Source: Mantis religiosa (Eukaryota > Arthropoda > Insecta > Mantodea > Mantidae). Taken from it: a stretch of 64,000 nt of DNA. The position numbers and the translations under genes were made by a program. Location: NCBI GenBank assembly GCA_030765055.1, contig CM060947.1, positions 226,234,349-226,298,348 of the forward strand, in the 5' to 3' direction. The notes under the pieces were generated by a model. It ran no database searches. It worked only from the letters and a program-made list of their open reading frames with translations, and was not told the origin of the DNA. This document shows positions 1-13,364 of the stretch, piece after piece. How positions within the stretch are numbered: the first letter of the stretch is position 1; each line of letters starts with the position of its first letter.

Positions 1-195
1 TTCTCTTTAATTAATTAATAATAAGTTTTTGTTCACTTTGTTCCCTAGTGTCGTCTATTATGGTTGAGAATTGAAAGCTTATTGCAAGAATTATTTTACC
101 TATTTTAAATAACAAAGTTCAAGAAATAAACTCAACCCCTATATTTACTGGCCCCCTCGCTATCTGCTGGCTGCCTTAAACATATTATTGTTTTT

Positions 196-436
196 TATTT
201 TTGTATTGTATTTACGTCTTCCAACGTTGTCATATAGTTCTATAAATGCAATTTGTGGAATTTTGCTCATATAAGCCCAGGGTCCATAGAGCTTAGAGTT
301 ACCTGACATTCGTCCTTCAGGACAGGGCAAAACCCCGAAAATGCCTTATCCCGGTAACTCACCCTGACAGATTCGAACTCGGGACTTCTTGAAAATGAGG
401 TAGACACGCTACCATCTTCGCTACCGAGGCGGGCGC
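196..436 (-). mobile_element. tRNA-derived SINE, family A, copy 1
   Basis: Read on the minus strand, this begins with a tRNA-like head (GCCCGCCTCGGTAGC, then a pol III B-box-like GAACTCGGG/CGAATC block). A body with the landmarks 'ggataagg', 'gacgaatgtc', 'taactctaagct' and 'ggaccctggg' follows, and it ends near 'aacgttggaagacgtaaat'. The same order recurs in eight other places in this window, which defines the family. This copy is diverged: the B box has lost a base and the tail is degraded. Not a functional tRNA gene. Confidence 0.85.
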
Positions 437-693
437 TAAACATATGTACTACTGTGCGTAGTCATATCGTCTACTGACCCAACACTGCATTGTGCGGTAA
501 ATAGCTGTTGCCTGCTAATATAGGCAAACGTAGCGCGCTCAATTTGCCAGACGAGTTAAAAAGTTTTGAACTCAATTCACGCTCCGAAAATGGTAACCAA
601 ATAATTATAGACCTGTACCCTGAGCGGCAAATAGAGAAAGATAATTGTTTTATAGTAACAAGATCATAAAATAATAAACAATATAATAATAGC

Positions 694-1770
<1,077 letters not shown>

Positions 1771-1787
1771 CCTATATAAATAGCGCT

Positions 1788-2018
1788 GTGGGTACAGAAT
1801 TTGACGGTTCAGTCAGGTTTAGAACACTCGATGACAACAATGTAGCGGCCACGTACATAATGGAACTCTTAAATTTACGATGTGACGATTTATTGTATGA
1901 CAAATATACATACAAGAAAGACTTGGCTGAATTTTACAAGAATGTCCCCCAAACCAGATTTCCGACGTTGTATTCACTTGCCGCACGGACATTGTATATT
2001 GTGACCGTGGGTTCGTAG
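1788..2018 (+). pseudogene. Possible hAT transposase C-terminal relic
   Basis: A 76-codon frame that opens with GTG rather than ATG. Its last third (LAEFYKNVPQTRFPTLYSLA followed by ARTLYI) resembles the hAT dimerisation region, in which a hydrophobic segment, FPxLSxLAR and then a short hydrophobic run precede a PSER motif. The frame stops before any PSER-like motif, so it would be broken. A TATA-like string (tatataaatag, 1773..1783) lies just upstream. The hAT assignment is inference from a short pattern. It may be an unrelated chance frame. Confidence 0.3.
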
Positions 2019-2315
2019 AATTAAAAGTCCAATTTGCCGAAATTCTAAATGTTCTTTATTTCCGTCGAAATACACTGTTCAATTCTCACGTAACAATAGT
2101 ACGTCACATACACGCAGTCTACAAAGTTCTGATCAGCTCTCAACACTCGTGTTACACTACACTCTCGTTACACACAACTAACTCATCACTAGCCATGGCT
2201 TCTTTTTATACACCCATTCATGATTTCGGGACTGTTCTGTACAATCACTAGATTTTTCTGGAATAAACAAGGCATCTAATGACGTAATTCGAATATTCTA
2301 TCACCTTCCAGAAAC

Positions 2316-2600
2316 GTGAAATCCTACCTGGGTGAGTACTCTTCAGTACTCTTCAGTAAAATGCCATCCACTTATAAAAAAACTAAAAACACGATACTTT
2401 GTTGCTCTAAATGGGACGACATACGAAATGAATGCAGTAGAAAGATAGGAGTAAACCTAATACCTGAAAATATAATGGAAAAAATGCTAGAGAGCATTGG
2501 GAAATTATTCAAAACTTAGAGTAACCATCATAAAATCAAAGAAAACAGATGTAAAAGGTAGATAAATAAGTGGTTTCAGCATTTGAAGTAATACCAAAAG
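2316..2600 (+). pseudogene. R1-like LINE 3' end fragment
   Basis: The 67-codon frame contains TILCCSKWDDIRNECSRKIG followed by LIPENIMEKMLES. This matches the C-terminal layout of R1-type non-LTR retrotransposon polyproteins: a cysteine-containing 'C..W...R..L' segment, then 'G..LTPENLV..ML.SE.' and a basic tail. Only the last part of the ORF is present, with a stop and frame change after codon 67. A continuation (KSKKTDVKG) is readable in another frame. No RT or endonuclease domain is nearby, so this is a 5'-truncated dead copy. Confidence 0.5.
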
Positions 2601-5600
2601 GTGGTAGCTGTAACGAAATGCTGGAGGGATTTTAGTGGGCGAGAGTCCTACAGTGCCCAGTGAGACTGTCCAGCATAATGCATTTTCCCTCCTAGTAAGA
2701 ACAAGAAAGACGCACCTGTCGCACTCTTTCTACTCTACGGAGAAGTGTACAAAGTATAAAATAAGATATTTGTTTATATAATAAGATTCACTTGTATCCT
2801 GGACTATCTACCGTCTTGAGGTCGCCCAGTCATTCCACTGCAGGAACTTATGAGGAGTAGCTCGTGCATCGAATCTTTATACCCATGAGAAATTTTCACA
2901 TACACACACACGCACACACACACATACACACGACGTGTTTTTATTGTTGTTGATGCTCCCAACACCAAAATGATAAAACGGTTCTTATAACAATAGAGTT
3001 CTTTCTCTCTTTTTTCTTAGGTTTCTTTTCTTTTTCCTTTTTTATAAATGAAAGAATTAATTATTAATAAATTAATTAAAGTTGTGTCCCCTGATTAATT
3101 AATCTTTGTATGGGTGTTTTATATAGAGTACAGAAGCCAAAAAGAAAAAAATGGTACATTCTGTGAATGAAGAGACCCATATGTACTATATGATTCAAAT
3201 GGTCTTGCAGGAAATGAATTTTATACAGAACGGTGCTACGAAATGTTTACCGACACCGTCATGAATTACCAACATATCAGACAAAACGGAATATTTGAAA
3301 GGAATGTCTCAGAAGCTGACAGACCAAGAGAGAAAGGAAAATGAAGCATTTTAAAGAATGATAATTCATGATGTGGAGGCCAAATCATAAATAGCACAAA
3401 GCCCCTGTAGTAACTAATTGAGTTATTTACTCTACACAAGCATCAGCTTCATCAATTGTCATAACTGGGCTTATGTAATACATAGGACACATACCAGCAA
3501 AGGTCCTACCTACGTTTGGGCTGCAATCATTCATGATCACTGTTAATCCGTACTTCTTTCCTCCACACCTGAATGCAAAGAAATATCTAGAGTTTCTCTG
3601 AAATGAGTTCTATTATTTAACTGAAGATGTGATTTTGACCTTACTAAAGAATTTAGAATTTATAGGATGGCATGCCAGTTAAATTGCTATTTCTTGAATA
3701 GTACATTACCACATAGATGTTTTGGACAAGAAGATTCGCTACATGGCCTACTTTTATCTTTTGATTTGATTCCACATATCTTCATTTATGGGCATTTGAA
3801 GTTTATTTGACTTCTGTAACTAATGATACTATGCGAGAGCATATTGACAGTGGATATGACCAAGTACGATTCACGCATGAACTTAGGATAGACCTCGAAA
3901 CTCTTCATGAAGAGTAGCACGCGCTTGTGCAACTCACAGTCTAACTTTATCTGACAATCAATCCACATTCAACACCAACAAGAGCCTAAAAGTTAACAAA
4001 ATTACATTAAAGCCCGGATCTACGCATGGTCTAGTTAAATCCAAGGAAAGTATTGCTAAAGATTAAACCTTGTAAACAGTTATAACGCTTTATGTGCAAT
4101 AAATTCTGTTTCTCCATAAATATAACGTCATTTAAAATCTACGGTTTTATCATCGTGGGTTTAATGGTGAGCCTGTGTTTACAGTAATATCATTAAGATG
4201 TTCTGAAAATTAGAGATTAACGGATCCATTTAACGTCGTCCGAAAAACTTTTCCATTGAGTTTGTTCAAAATCTGTTTGGAATATTTTTTCTAGTTTTCG
4301 AAATAGCTAGTTAGCTAAGGTTATGCTGCAGCTCAACCATTTGGTTCAGTCCTGTATCTTTAACGTGTACTACTATAATTTTTATCTCATCAATTAGGAA
4401 TCTGAATAATTGTTATGTTGCTTTTTGTTGCCGTTTTGTAAATACACTTAGACTAGATCATCGCCATTTCTTTAATGATTCATCAGCCAGTATAAAAGAT
4501 ATTTTAAGCTATTCTCACACTACAAAATACAGTTTTCTCTCTGACTCATTTCAGATCGTAAGCTTGCTTTGTATGTTTTGGCCCCGATGGTGCAAACTTT
4601 TGCCACCAGGACCGTGGCGCTTGCGCTGAACTTAGATGGATGGGAACTGCATTCATCTTTCATTAGCAGTGTCATTTCTAAATTGAGGTTGTTTTCTCGG
4701 TAAGCTCAATCGACTATCGCCTTAGTTTTTCAGTCAAATTAGCTTTTGTAGCTCCTCTATTTATTCATGTTTAGTTTTATAGGTATTCCCAATGAACTAT
4801 TGATAAATGTCATTGGATAATATATTAGTAAGCGTTTATATTTGTAAATTTCTTGTTTGTTTCTGTTTCAAAGGTCATTGTTGATCGTTTAAGAGTTTAT
4901 ATTATTAGTGTTGAAATCTGACTTTTTCTATTGCTATATATCTGAAATGTTCCGGGGCTAAAGTTACCGTTAGAATGAGCACTTCAATCCACTGAATTTA
5001 CTAAAGGTGTCGTGATAAGCCATGTCTGTTCCCCATGTAATAATTAGCATAAATATCTGAATTTGTAAGCTTTATTGTTATCATTTCAAATAATTTACAA
5101 TTGGTTTCGCCCACTGCTTTACCGACGGTAACTCATCGATGTATAAGCAGTAGCCGTCTCTACGGTGTTTCGTACCTTCCGAGAATCGAAACAGGTACCT
5201 GGCTGGCAGCTCGGTTGTATCTGCTTCTGCTGCGACTATTGTTGTTCAAGTGATGTTTGCTTGAATTTAGTGGGTGTAGGGTTCATGAGACCGTTATGAT
5301 GGAGGGTATCTCAATGGTGAAGTAAGTATCATGAAAACCAGATGAGGTAACTCAAATTTAATTCCATACTCTCACTCCTTATTAGCTTTGTAATTCTCAT
5401 ACGGAAAGCTTCAATATAAATTTAAAATCCGCACTCATGGCTTTGCATCTTCAAAATTGTAAGGAGTGCTATAGTAATGTCTCTCAATGCAATTAGTTTT
5501 CAACTCATCTGACAAGAGTCCCAGGACATCACATTGTCACGCCATTTGATGCTAACTTAATACATAAAATGTGGAAACAGGCACTCAGTAACTAAGGAGA

Positions 5601-7500
5601 GCATAGCTCCAAGTAAAAAGCCAGTATAATCAACTCAAAAAGTGTTCTTATGCAGGTGGTCAAAGACGTGTGTGTAGACGTTATCCTTCAAGTTTCAAAG
5701 CCAACGCATCTGCGGCTAAGTTAGCCTCAAGGTACATGGTTCATTCGGAATTCTTTATTTGTATAAAGGCAACTGTACTAAAATCAGGGACTGCAGTTCA
5801 GAATACATCATACGATGAACTCCTTTCCTAATCCTATTCTGATTGTGGATTCCCTTATATTATGTTGATCTGTTTATATTTATATTCTTTAATTTTGGTA
5901 AATTTTGGTTCCAGTGATTTTGTTTTGTTTTGAGTGTTTGATATGTTTCTTTGTTTATATATTGCATATGTTTGTCTTGGTTGGGAAAACGGTTTGTGGG
6001 ACTGCAAGTTACATTAGGTCTCACAACGCTCCTACATATTCTGTATTTGTGTGTGCAAGCACACGTGTGTGTCTACGTGTTTTGTAAGTTCTTACCAGTG
6101 TATGTTGTGTCTTTGCATGATGTTTGTTTTTTCATATTTCTAATTTGGTCAACATTATTTTATTCTGGTCTTATCGTCGATAAGGTCTTATACCGATATA
6201 ATGAAATTTATTACTGTTCACAGTGTTTATAAATATTTTTCTTGCGTATTGGAAGATCATTCTTTATTGTTCAACATAGATTGTTGCCAACTTTTTTTAC
6301 TCTCCATTAATCGACTGTTGTTTGCAAGTTTATTAAAATATAATATTTATTTTAAATTCTCACCTACTTGAAAATAAATTTGATAGAAAACTGTACCAGT
6401 GTAACTTAATACTGGCTATTGTTTTGGAATGGTAATTTCCTAGTTACATGCTCCATATATAACTCTTATCTCATCTGCTTGTAAGTGTTTCTTTACTTTT
6501 TTCTCGTCTTTAGCAACTCGACTTCATCAACCTGATTTTTCGGCTGTAAATATATAGGACAGTTTCTAGGCTTGGAGCTCTTTCTAGGGAGGTTGAGGTG
6601 ACTCACTCTAACCTCCATGTCCCTGCATGGATCTGGACTGGAGAATTTTTCCAACCACCTACTTCATCACCTTGTTTGGTGTCCTAACAAGTAAGCTGCC
6701 TTCTCAGTTCTTCGTCATGATGTTCTCAACGAAGCTTAGGTTGATACTTTTCAGTATTTTAGTAATATGTGTATCTGAAATTACATGATTATAGCTTATT
6801 TTGGGAGAAAGAAATATGAGTTCATATGGCGAATAAATTATTAAAATATGCTTACTAGACTTTGATATTAACTTACACACCTAAAAATTCATTACATTAA
6901 TTACATAAAGGTTTCGTTTTTGTCCCGTCTACACTTTAAACATTATAAAAACTCAGAATTTCTCTTATCAGATTGAGATGAAAAAGTGACATCATAAAAG
7001 GGTATCAGATACTTGTTATTAAAGTGTTTAATGTAGGTGCAGTTTGGGGCAATTCATTTAATGCAGATAAATGACCCTCTATCTGGGAATGTGACATTTG
7101 TCCGTTTAAATACCTCCCCAAGTGCAGAGTGCAGAAATGAGATATACGAAACAAAGAAGAAGAGAAGCTAAACCAGTATCATCCAAATAACTTCACTATT
7201 ATCGAGTTTTGGAAAACTGTTACATACTAGAAGTTCATTATTTTTCTAGGACTGAAACTTGTAATTTCTCTGGGGCAGGAAAGAACAGAATCTTCTAAAT
7301 CAAGAATCCACCGGAAATACATGTTATAAGACTCCTAAATTTTAACAATTAGAAAAGCATTCTTGTGTGTGAACACTAACATTAGAATGTCGTACTTCTA
7401 TGTATGTTTCATACAAATTCTCACAAAGTAAAATCCCTCGTCGTAAACTATTTCTTAATAAAAGGCGACTAGTTTCCATTACAATTATTTGTGTTCAAGG
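2601..7500. other. Gene-free stretch with a short CA tract
   Basis: About 4.9 kb of AT-rich DNA. A (CA)n-type microsatellite with interruptions lies at 2897..2932. Frames at 5905..6232 are T-rich and have no recognisable domain. I see no supported gene, mobile element or RNA in the rest. Confidence 0.5.
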
Positions 7501-7732
7501 ATTTTTTTTGTGCAATTTACGTCCTCCAACGTTAAGTCATATGAGACGATGAATGAATTAGGTGAAATGAGCCCGGAGTCCATGGAGCTTAGAGCTACCA
7601 GACATTCATCTTTCAGGATAAGGGAAAACCCCTAAAAAACCTTATCCAGGTACTCACCCTTACCGAGATTCCAACTAGAGACCTCTTGAGCGCGAGGCAG
7701 GCATGCTACCATTTACGCTACCGAGGCGGGCT
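7501..7732 (-). mobile_element. tRNA-derived SINE, family A, copy 2
   Basis: Minus-strand copy with the tRNA-like head at its right end (gctaccgaggcggg), the 'aaggataaggg' and 'gtccatggagcttag' body marks, and the tail 'gcaatttacgtcctccaacg' next to a poly-T. A short imperfect flank repeat (ttcaagga / ttcaagata) may be the target-site duplication. Confidence 0.88.
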
Positions 7733-8099
7733 TCAAGATATTAGGTTGTGTACTAAGTAGGTCGTCTTCCCCCCCCCCCCTTTGGTATACTGGAAAATTT
7801 ATTGGGTTTCTTTGGTTCGGCAATGTTATTTACACTAGGCTAGAGTTGCCTACATTGCGAGCATATATCAGCTTTCAGTTGTTAATAAGCAATCATAAAA
7901 TGCAGATAAAGTTTCAACTTAGAACTGGACACATGATGTATTCACTGTATGTGAAGTACAGTACAGAGGCGTTGGCGGACTAAGAAACAGCCCGTAGGGG
8001 GGGGGGGGGTCAGACATGTAGCTGCCCTGGATAGGATTAAACCATGTAGTGACGGGATGTGGTAGTTGCAGGATGGTGGCTGAAAATTAGATTGATATA

Positions 8100-9290
8100 T
8101 GTGTGAAGTGGTATGAGAAGGTGTCATTGGTGATAATGTGGCACAAACATGGTTCCAGCGTTTCAACAATGGACACGAAAACACTAAAGATTTACACGTT
8201 CTGGTGTATCTTGAGGATACACCAAAATTATGTGAGAAAATCCACAAAAAAGTACCCGTAGGCTTGCAGAAGAACTTGATGCATCAAACGATACCATACC
8301 TCACCACATTAAGGCCGCGCCGTGGCTCAGCGGTTAGACCGCTTGGCTCTCACCAAGGCGGCCCAGGTTCGATCCCAGGTGACCACAAAGGAGATTTGTT
8401 GTGGACAACACGGCGCTGGGGCGGGTTTTCTCTGGGATCTCCGGTTTCCCCCGCCATCTGATTCCACCGGTGCTCCATCTTCATCTCATGTATCATCAGT
8501 ATCATCGCCTGCGGAGCCGTATGTAGTAAAAGCGGGCGTTAAACACTACACATTCCATTTACCTCACCACATTGAGAGACACTTGTAAAATCATAAAGAA
8601 GCTGTAGATCTCTACTTCGTGAACTGACATCTCAACAGGCTGAACGTAGAGAGGATATCTGTCTTCAGCTTAGCCGTAATCCCATGGATAATAGATTTGT
8701 CATGAGAATTGTCACTTGTGAAGAAAAATGGGTATCTTGCCGAAACTGTGATGCTTGGAAACAGTGGCTTGATCCTCGCCAATCTGCCAAAGTCATCGTT
8801 AAAAGAATCAGTTTCATCCCAAAGTAATGTGTGTCTGGTGGAATTTTTTAGGTATGATTCACTGGAAGTTTGTTCCAAACGGGCAGCTGGCCGATTGATG
8901 CGGAGCTTTATTCCCAAACACTGAAACGAGTTAATGAAATTCTGAGACAGAGATACCAGCATTGGTTAACCAAAATACTTATAGAGTTCTGTGGCAACAG
9001 GTCAATGTGACACCCCATACTGCACGGACAAACATGTAAAACATTCGGGAATTGGGAGGAATAGAACTGCTACCATACCCAGCATACAGCCCTGATATCG
9101 CACCATGAGATTATCATCTTTTTTCCATCCATAACCCACTTTCTACTTGGAAGAAATTTTTACAACTTTGAGGCAGTGCAAGTGGGTGTCACCGACTTCT
9201 TCGCATTAGAAACCAAAGTCTGGTACCATCGCGGGACAATAAACCTTGCTGAATGATGGTTCAAATACCATAGAGTCTGATTGTATATAC
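8100..9290 (+). pseudogene. Degenerate mariner transposase (M1), split by a SINE
   Basis: Mariner-family DDE transposase remains. Visible blocks in order: GDNVAQTWFQRFNNG (helix-turn-helix linker region), KSTRRLAEELDASNDTIPHH (second HTH, in another frame), TSQQAERREDICLQLSRNP, IVTCEEKW (position of the first catalytic Asp, here changed to a diverged TCEEKW), WLDPRQSAKVIVKR, and 'SYSPDI'-like codons near 9085. Many stops and frameshifts make it non-functional. It is interrupted by a complete SINE of another family at 8311..8559. A second relic of the same subfamily lies on the minus strand at 46480..47290. Confidence 0.8.
8311..8559 (+). mobile_element. tRNA-derived SINE, family B, with target-site duplication
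   Basis: The head GGCCGCGCCGTGGCTCAGCGG holds an A box (TGGCTCAGCGG), and GGTTCGATCCCAGG supplies a B box, spaced as in a tRNA. A GC-rich body ends at 'gggcgttaaacactaca'. It lies inside the mariner relic M1 and is flanked by the 14-bp direct repeat tacctcaccacatt (8297..8310 and 8560..8573), a clear target-site duplication. No other copy is seen in this window. Confidence 0.88.
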
Positions 9291-9299
9291 TTTGAAAAT

Positions 9300-9680
9300 T
9301 AGTTAATTGCTGGCCAGAACATATTTCAAATTATTGTTTTTCTTAAAAAATTATATTACTTATGAGACCGTACCTATATCTGCAAAGCCAGTAAAATATT
9401 TGTGTTGAAGTCTCTGAAAATACCGCGTGAGGTCCGCATTACAAATGGCTTTTGTGTAATGTTCTATGTATTACTGGTTAATATAACAGATTAGACTAAT
9501 ATATGCTATAACATGGGGCAACAAAAAATATTTTTTTAATGTTTTGAGCACTTCATGAGGCAATTCCTACTAATTTTGGGTTGAGAAAAACAAATATGAC
9601 AATCAAAAATTTTTATTAGCTCTAGTTTCTATGATATACAAGAGGTGGAAGTATTACATATTAACAGATTACGAGAAAAG
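9300..9680. other. Unassigned DNA between mariner M1 and a transposon ORF
   Basis: AT-rich, with no supported feature. It may include the 3' flank of the mariner or the 3' end of the minus-strand element that follows. Confidence 0.4.
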
Positions 9681-9689
9681 GATAAATTT

Positions 9690-10303
9690 TAATTACACAC
9701 ATACTAACAATAATGAGAGTGCATTTGATTTTTTAAACTGGTAATTACATGCTAAGAGTTCTAAATTGCTGGAAAAATACTTCGCAGATAGTCGTGTCTG
9801 AAGAGAATCATGTGGTGGCCTATTGACTTCGTCGTCTTTTAGATTGCCTCTTGTGATGGAGTTCTGCAGAATCCCTATACAAAGACAAGAGTAATCTGCA
9901 AGCATTACTTCATTCCAAATGCCCTGATATCTTTGTTCCATAACAAAAATGTCCTGATGGAATCTCTCACCATGCTCATCATTAACAGCTCCACAACTAG
10001 GAGGGGAATAGTCTAGGTAGGAGTGGAGAAAATGGATATTAAGGGACATGTTGCATCCAAGGTTACGGTATTTTTGCAGGAGCACTGTCATCAAATGCTT
10101 GTAGTTATCATCTCTTTTGTTGCCTAAAAGTCCATGAACAACACCCTTGAAGGCTTCCCAAGCTTCCTTTTCTATCCGCTCCGAAATTTGTTTAAATGCA
10201 AGATCCTTTAATTTTGTTATTTGTGGTCCGATAAAAATTCCTTCCTTAACTTTTGCATCACTTGATTTCCAAAATTTATCTCTGATTGTGTTTTGTTATT
10301 TGC
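9690..10303 (-). pseudogene. C-terminal part of an uncharacterised insect transposon ORF
   Basis: A continuous minus-strand frame of about 200 codons. It reads in order FWKSSDAKVKEGIFIGPQI, EAWEAFKGVVHGLLGNKRDD, LLQKYRNLGCNMSLNIHFLH and DEHGERFHQDIFVMEQRYQG, then IWNEVMLADY, and ends in LEL.LACNYQFKK. I recognise this arrangement as a multicopy ORF family common in arthropod genomes and usually annotated as uncharacterised. Its function is not known to me, and a transposon origin is inferred from its copy number. A TAA closes the frame at about 10304, so the N-terminal half is missing or frameshifted. Confidence 0.6.
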
Positions 10304-10835
10304 CAACTCCTAAAACAATCCCACAAATTTAAAATCTTCTCTCTAAAAAATGAAATGTCCATTTATCTGCAAAACAAGAGATAATCTATCATTTTATGGT
10401 GGTTTTTTAATTCAGCAGATGAAAATACATGTAATTTCACTATTTTTAAGCACGAAAGATTTTCATTGTTGCCCAGTGCAGTTAATTACAGGCACATTTA
10501 TGCTTATATGAAATAATTTTGGCTCAGCATCTAGCCGGAAACCTCACACCCACTTTTGATCATGTGGCTAGGGCTTGAGCCTCCTCCCTTCGTGTACTGA
10601 CGTCCTGTATGATTTTCTAAGAACAAGAAAATGTGAAATGAAATATTTCTTGAAACATTGCATCAAAGACAACAAATTACATAGAGAGGTTAAGCTATAA
10701 ATTAGGTACTCCGAGGATATTCCATTTTCTGCTTTCTATTTGAAACAAAGTGCAACAGCGCCAATTTAAATATTGAAGTTACTATAATTATGCATTGCAT
10801 GAAGACCAAGTTGCAGCCTCGCATAACGGAAAACA

Positions 10836-11130
10836 TGAGGGGAACTACGGGTTCGTAAACCAATTCCGCTCGTTCACGTTGAACGTGTTATTGTGAAGCT
10901 TATTTTAACACGAGTTCGTGAGCAAAAGGGAGCAATATATTGTCTAAACGACCTTCCGTGTATGAGGAATAACACAGCTACTGAAAATGCGATAACAACG
11001 AAAAATCAAACACAGTACATCCTGTAAAGCAGAAAGACCAACAACAGTAAGTGTTGACATCATTTCTGCAATTCTCTTCAGTTACACTCCAGTGTAATGT
11101 AATTCAATAAAATAATTAAATATCAATGGC
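10836..11130 (+). repeat. Dispersed repeat D2, copy 1
   Basis: Diverged copy of a sequence also found at 24100..24405. Shared blocks include 'cacgttgaacgtg' (short palindrome), 'cacgagttcgtg', 'gataacaac', 'cagaaagacca' and 'acagtaagtg', and the end 'taaatatc'. No coding content or termini are recognised. Confidence 0.65.
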
Positions 11131-12100
11131 AGAGACCTCATTTAAAATACATGCATTAACCTTAAGCACAGATATTCCGATAATATTATGTAACATTCAC
11201 ATCTGTAGTGTCGGTCAGTGAAAATGAGAAGAACCTCCATACTTCTCTTAGGATCCGGAAACATCACAGAAGGAACATTATCAAGTCAGGGCACACCAAC
11301 TAAGGTACAAACTCGGGTGCTTCTGGCAAGTTGCTATACACCTAATTCCGCATGGTTGTGAACGAAAACTTGTATTAGAGGCAGCGGAACGTACATGGCA
11401 ACTTGCAGGGATTCTCCATTAGAGTTATTCTGCCTTCATGAACTGAAACCGTTGTAAAATGCAATCTAGTTTCCCTGTGTGCTGAACAATCTGAAAGAGA
11501 AGCCCAAAGTATATACTAATTCTCGAATTTGTCTTACTTTTCGCACATTGACGTACATGAAGCTACATATATCTAGTAATTAATAACACAATATTAACCT
11601 AACTAGGGAATTAAGACCTTGTAAGGACCCTACAAACACATTTTTTACTCAATAAATCACCGATTACACAGGGACTACAAGTAATCGCCTGTGGCGGGGG
11701 GGGGGAGGAGTAGCTCGAGTAGAAGCTGCGGGTTCTAGTCACAATGAAAACTGTCCCTATCCTTGCCTGAAGTCCTTACTTTATCTTGAGAGTCCACAGC
11801 CCAGTGCATAACTACTATACTGTTGCAACCACGCCCGAAGTGCAGACGTTCTATATTGGCAAACCTGGTGGTCTCTTCCTCTTTATCTAAATTTTCATAC
11901 AATGAGACTGAAGTGTTCTGTTAATCCAGATTCACGTAACGTAATTCAAGATATATGTTAGCCTAGGAATGATATAAACATATTCGGAGGAAACAGTAAA
12001 TACACTTGCAAAGGAAGGAAAAATAAAAGTTTCCTATCTTTCAAACACTTTAGGAAGTAATATAGAATATTTATCTAACCTCTAATTCTACAAAGCATCT
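11131..12100. other. Unassigned DNA
   Basis: About 1 kb with no supported gene or element. It includes a short G run near 11694. Confidence 0.45.
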
Positions 12101-12277
12101 CCGTGGGTCGTTTGGTTAATCTGGTAAATTTTCATCAAGGGATGGAAATTTTTTGTTGCAACTTTGTGCCTGGTAAGTTTGATTATTCAAAAGATTTTAC
12201 AGTAAATTGCAATGTGCTACAATATGCAGTTAATTGTTGACAGCCATCTGAACTGGTCAGTGTTATAAATGCGACTG

Positions 12278-13304
12278 AAAATGGAAACAACAAAGTTTTG
12301 TGATGTTATTAAACATTTTCATTTGAAAGGCTAAACTGTCGCAGAAGTCAAAAGTGTATTGGATGAACGCGCACTCTGCACCAACAATGAAGACCATTTA
12401 CGTTAGGATCAGTGAATTTAAACGTGCTCGTAGGAGCACCGAAGATTAATCGCGATCCGGTCACCCAATTGAGGTCACCACACAGGACAACGTTGAAAAA
12501 ATCAGCGAATTGGTTATACAAGACCACCGAATGAAAATTTCTGAGATTTCTAAGGCCGTAGGCATCTCAACTGAGCGAGTGTAGAATATGCCGTATGAAA
12601 AATTGGCAATGAAAAAGCTGTGTGCCGCAATTGCACACAGTCAACCAAAAACGCATCTGGAAGAACAGTTCGACGGAGTGTCTTTTTACTCGCAATCCGC
12701 AAGACCTTTTGCGCTGATTTGTTGCCATGGATGAAACTTGGCTCCATCATTACACACCAGAGTCAAAACAGCAGTGAAAACAGTTGACAAAAGCTGGTGA
12801 AAGTGCACCAAAAATACAAGGAGTATTTTATCAGCTGATAAGGTGATGGCCACTGTATTTTTTTGGGGGGGGGGGATTCTCAGGGAATAATTCTCATAGA
12901 CTACTTGGAAAAGGACAGAACTACAACTGGAGCCTATTATGCTTCAGTCTTGGATTGTTTTCAACATAAGTTGACTGAAAAGAGACTGAGATTGAAACGA
13001 AAAAGAGTGCTCTTTCACCGGAATAATGCACCATCGCATACAACAGCAATCGCAATGACAAAAGTGTATGAGTTGGGTTTTGAATTGATTCCTCGTCCAC
13101 CTTATTCACCAGACTTAGCCCAAAGTGAATTCTTCCTGTTCCCAAGTTTGAAAATTTGGCTTAGTGGTAAGAAATTGTCACCAAACGAAGAAGTTATAGT
13201 CACCGTCAACGAGTATTTTGCAGACATTGACGGATCCTATTTTTCCGACGGGATGAAAAAGCTGGAACTTCATAGCCATCAATGGAGACTATGTCAAGAA
13301 ATAA
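12278..13304 (+). pseudogene. Mariner transposase relic in M2
   Basis: Starts near ATGGAAACAACAAAGTTTTG. The N-terminal half is frameshifted but readable: the HTH region, then LVIQDHRMKISEISKAVGIS, and MDETWLHHYTPESKQQ at about 12727, the first catalytic Asp block of mariner. The 148-codon frame 12863..13309 covers the C-terminal half: ILIDYLEKDRTTTGAYY, VLFHRNNAPSHTTAIA (the second catalytic Asp position, D to N in HRNNAPSH), and PPYSPDLAQSEFFLFPSLK (the DDE/D third block). The C terminus IAINGDYVKK stop is in a shifted frame. A run of G at 12863 coincides with a frame break. Inactive. Confidence 0.85.
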
Positions 13305-13364
13305 AGTGAGATGTTTACGGGGAAAAATTATTTTTGGATTGTTACCATACTTATCAAACGACCC

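Noticed and set aside
5905..6232. Overlapping hydrophobic frames
   Set aside because: Two overlapping frames with similar composition indicate chance openness in T-rich DNA.
7770..12872. Poly-G/poly-C runs (about 7771, 7998, 11694, 12863) as G-quadruplex elements
   Set aside because: Each is a single homopolymer run of 9-13 bases without the spaced G-tracts of a typical quadruplex. They may also be sequencing-length errors.
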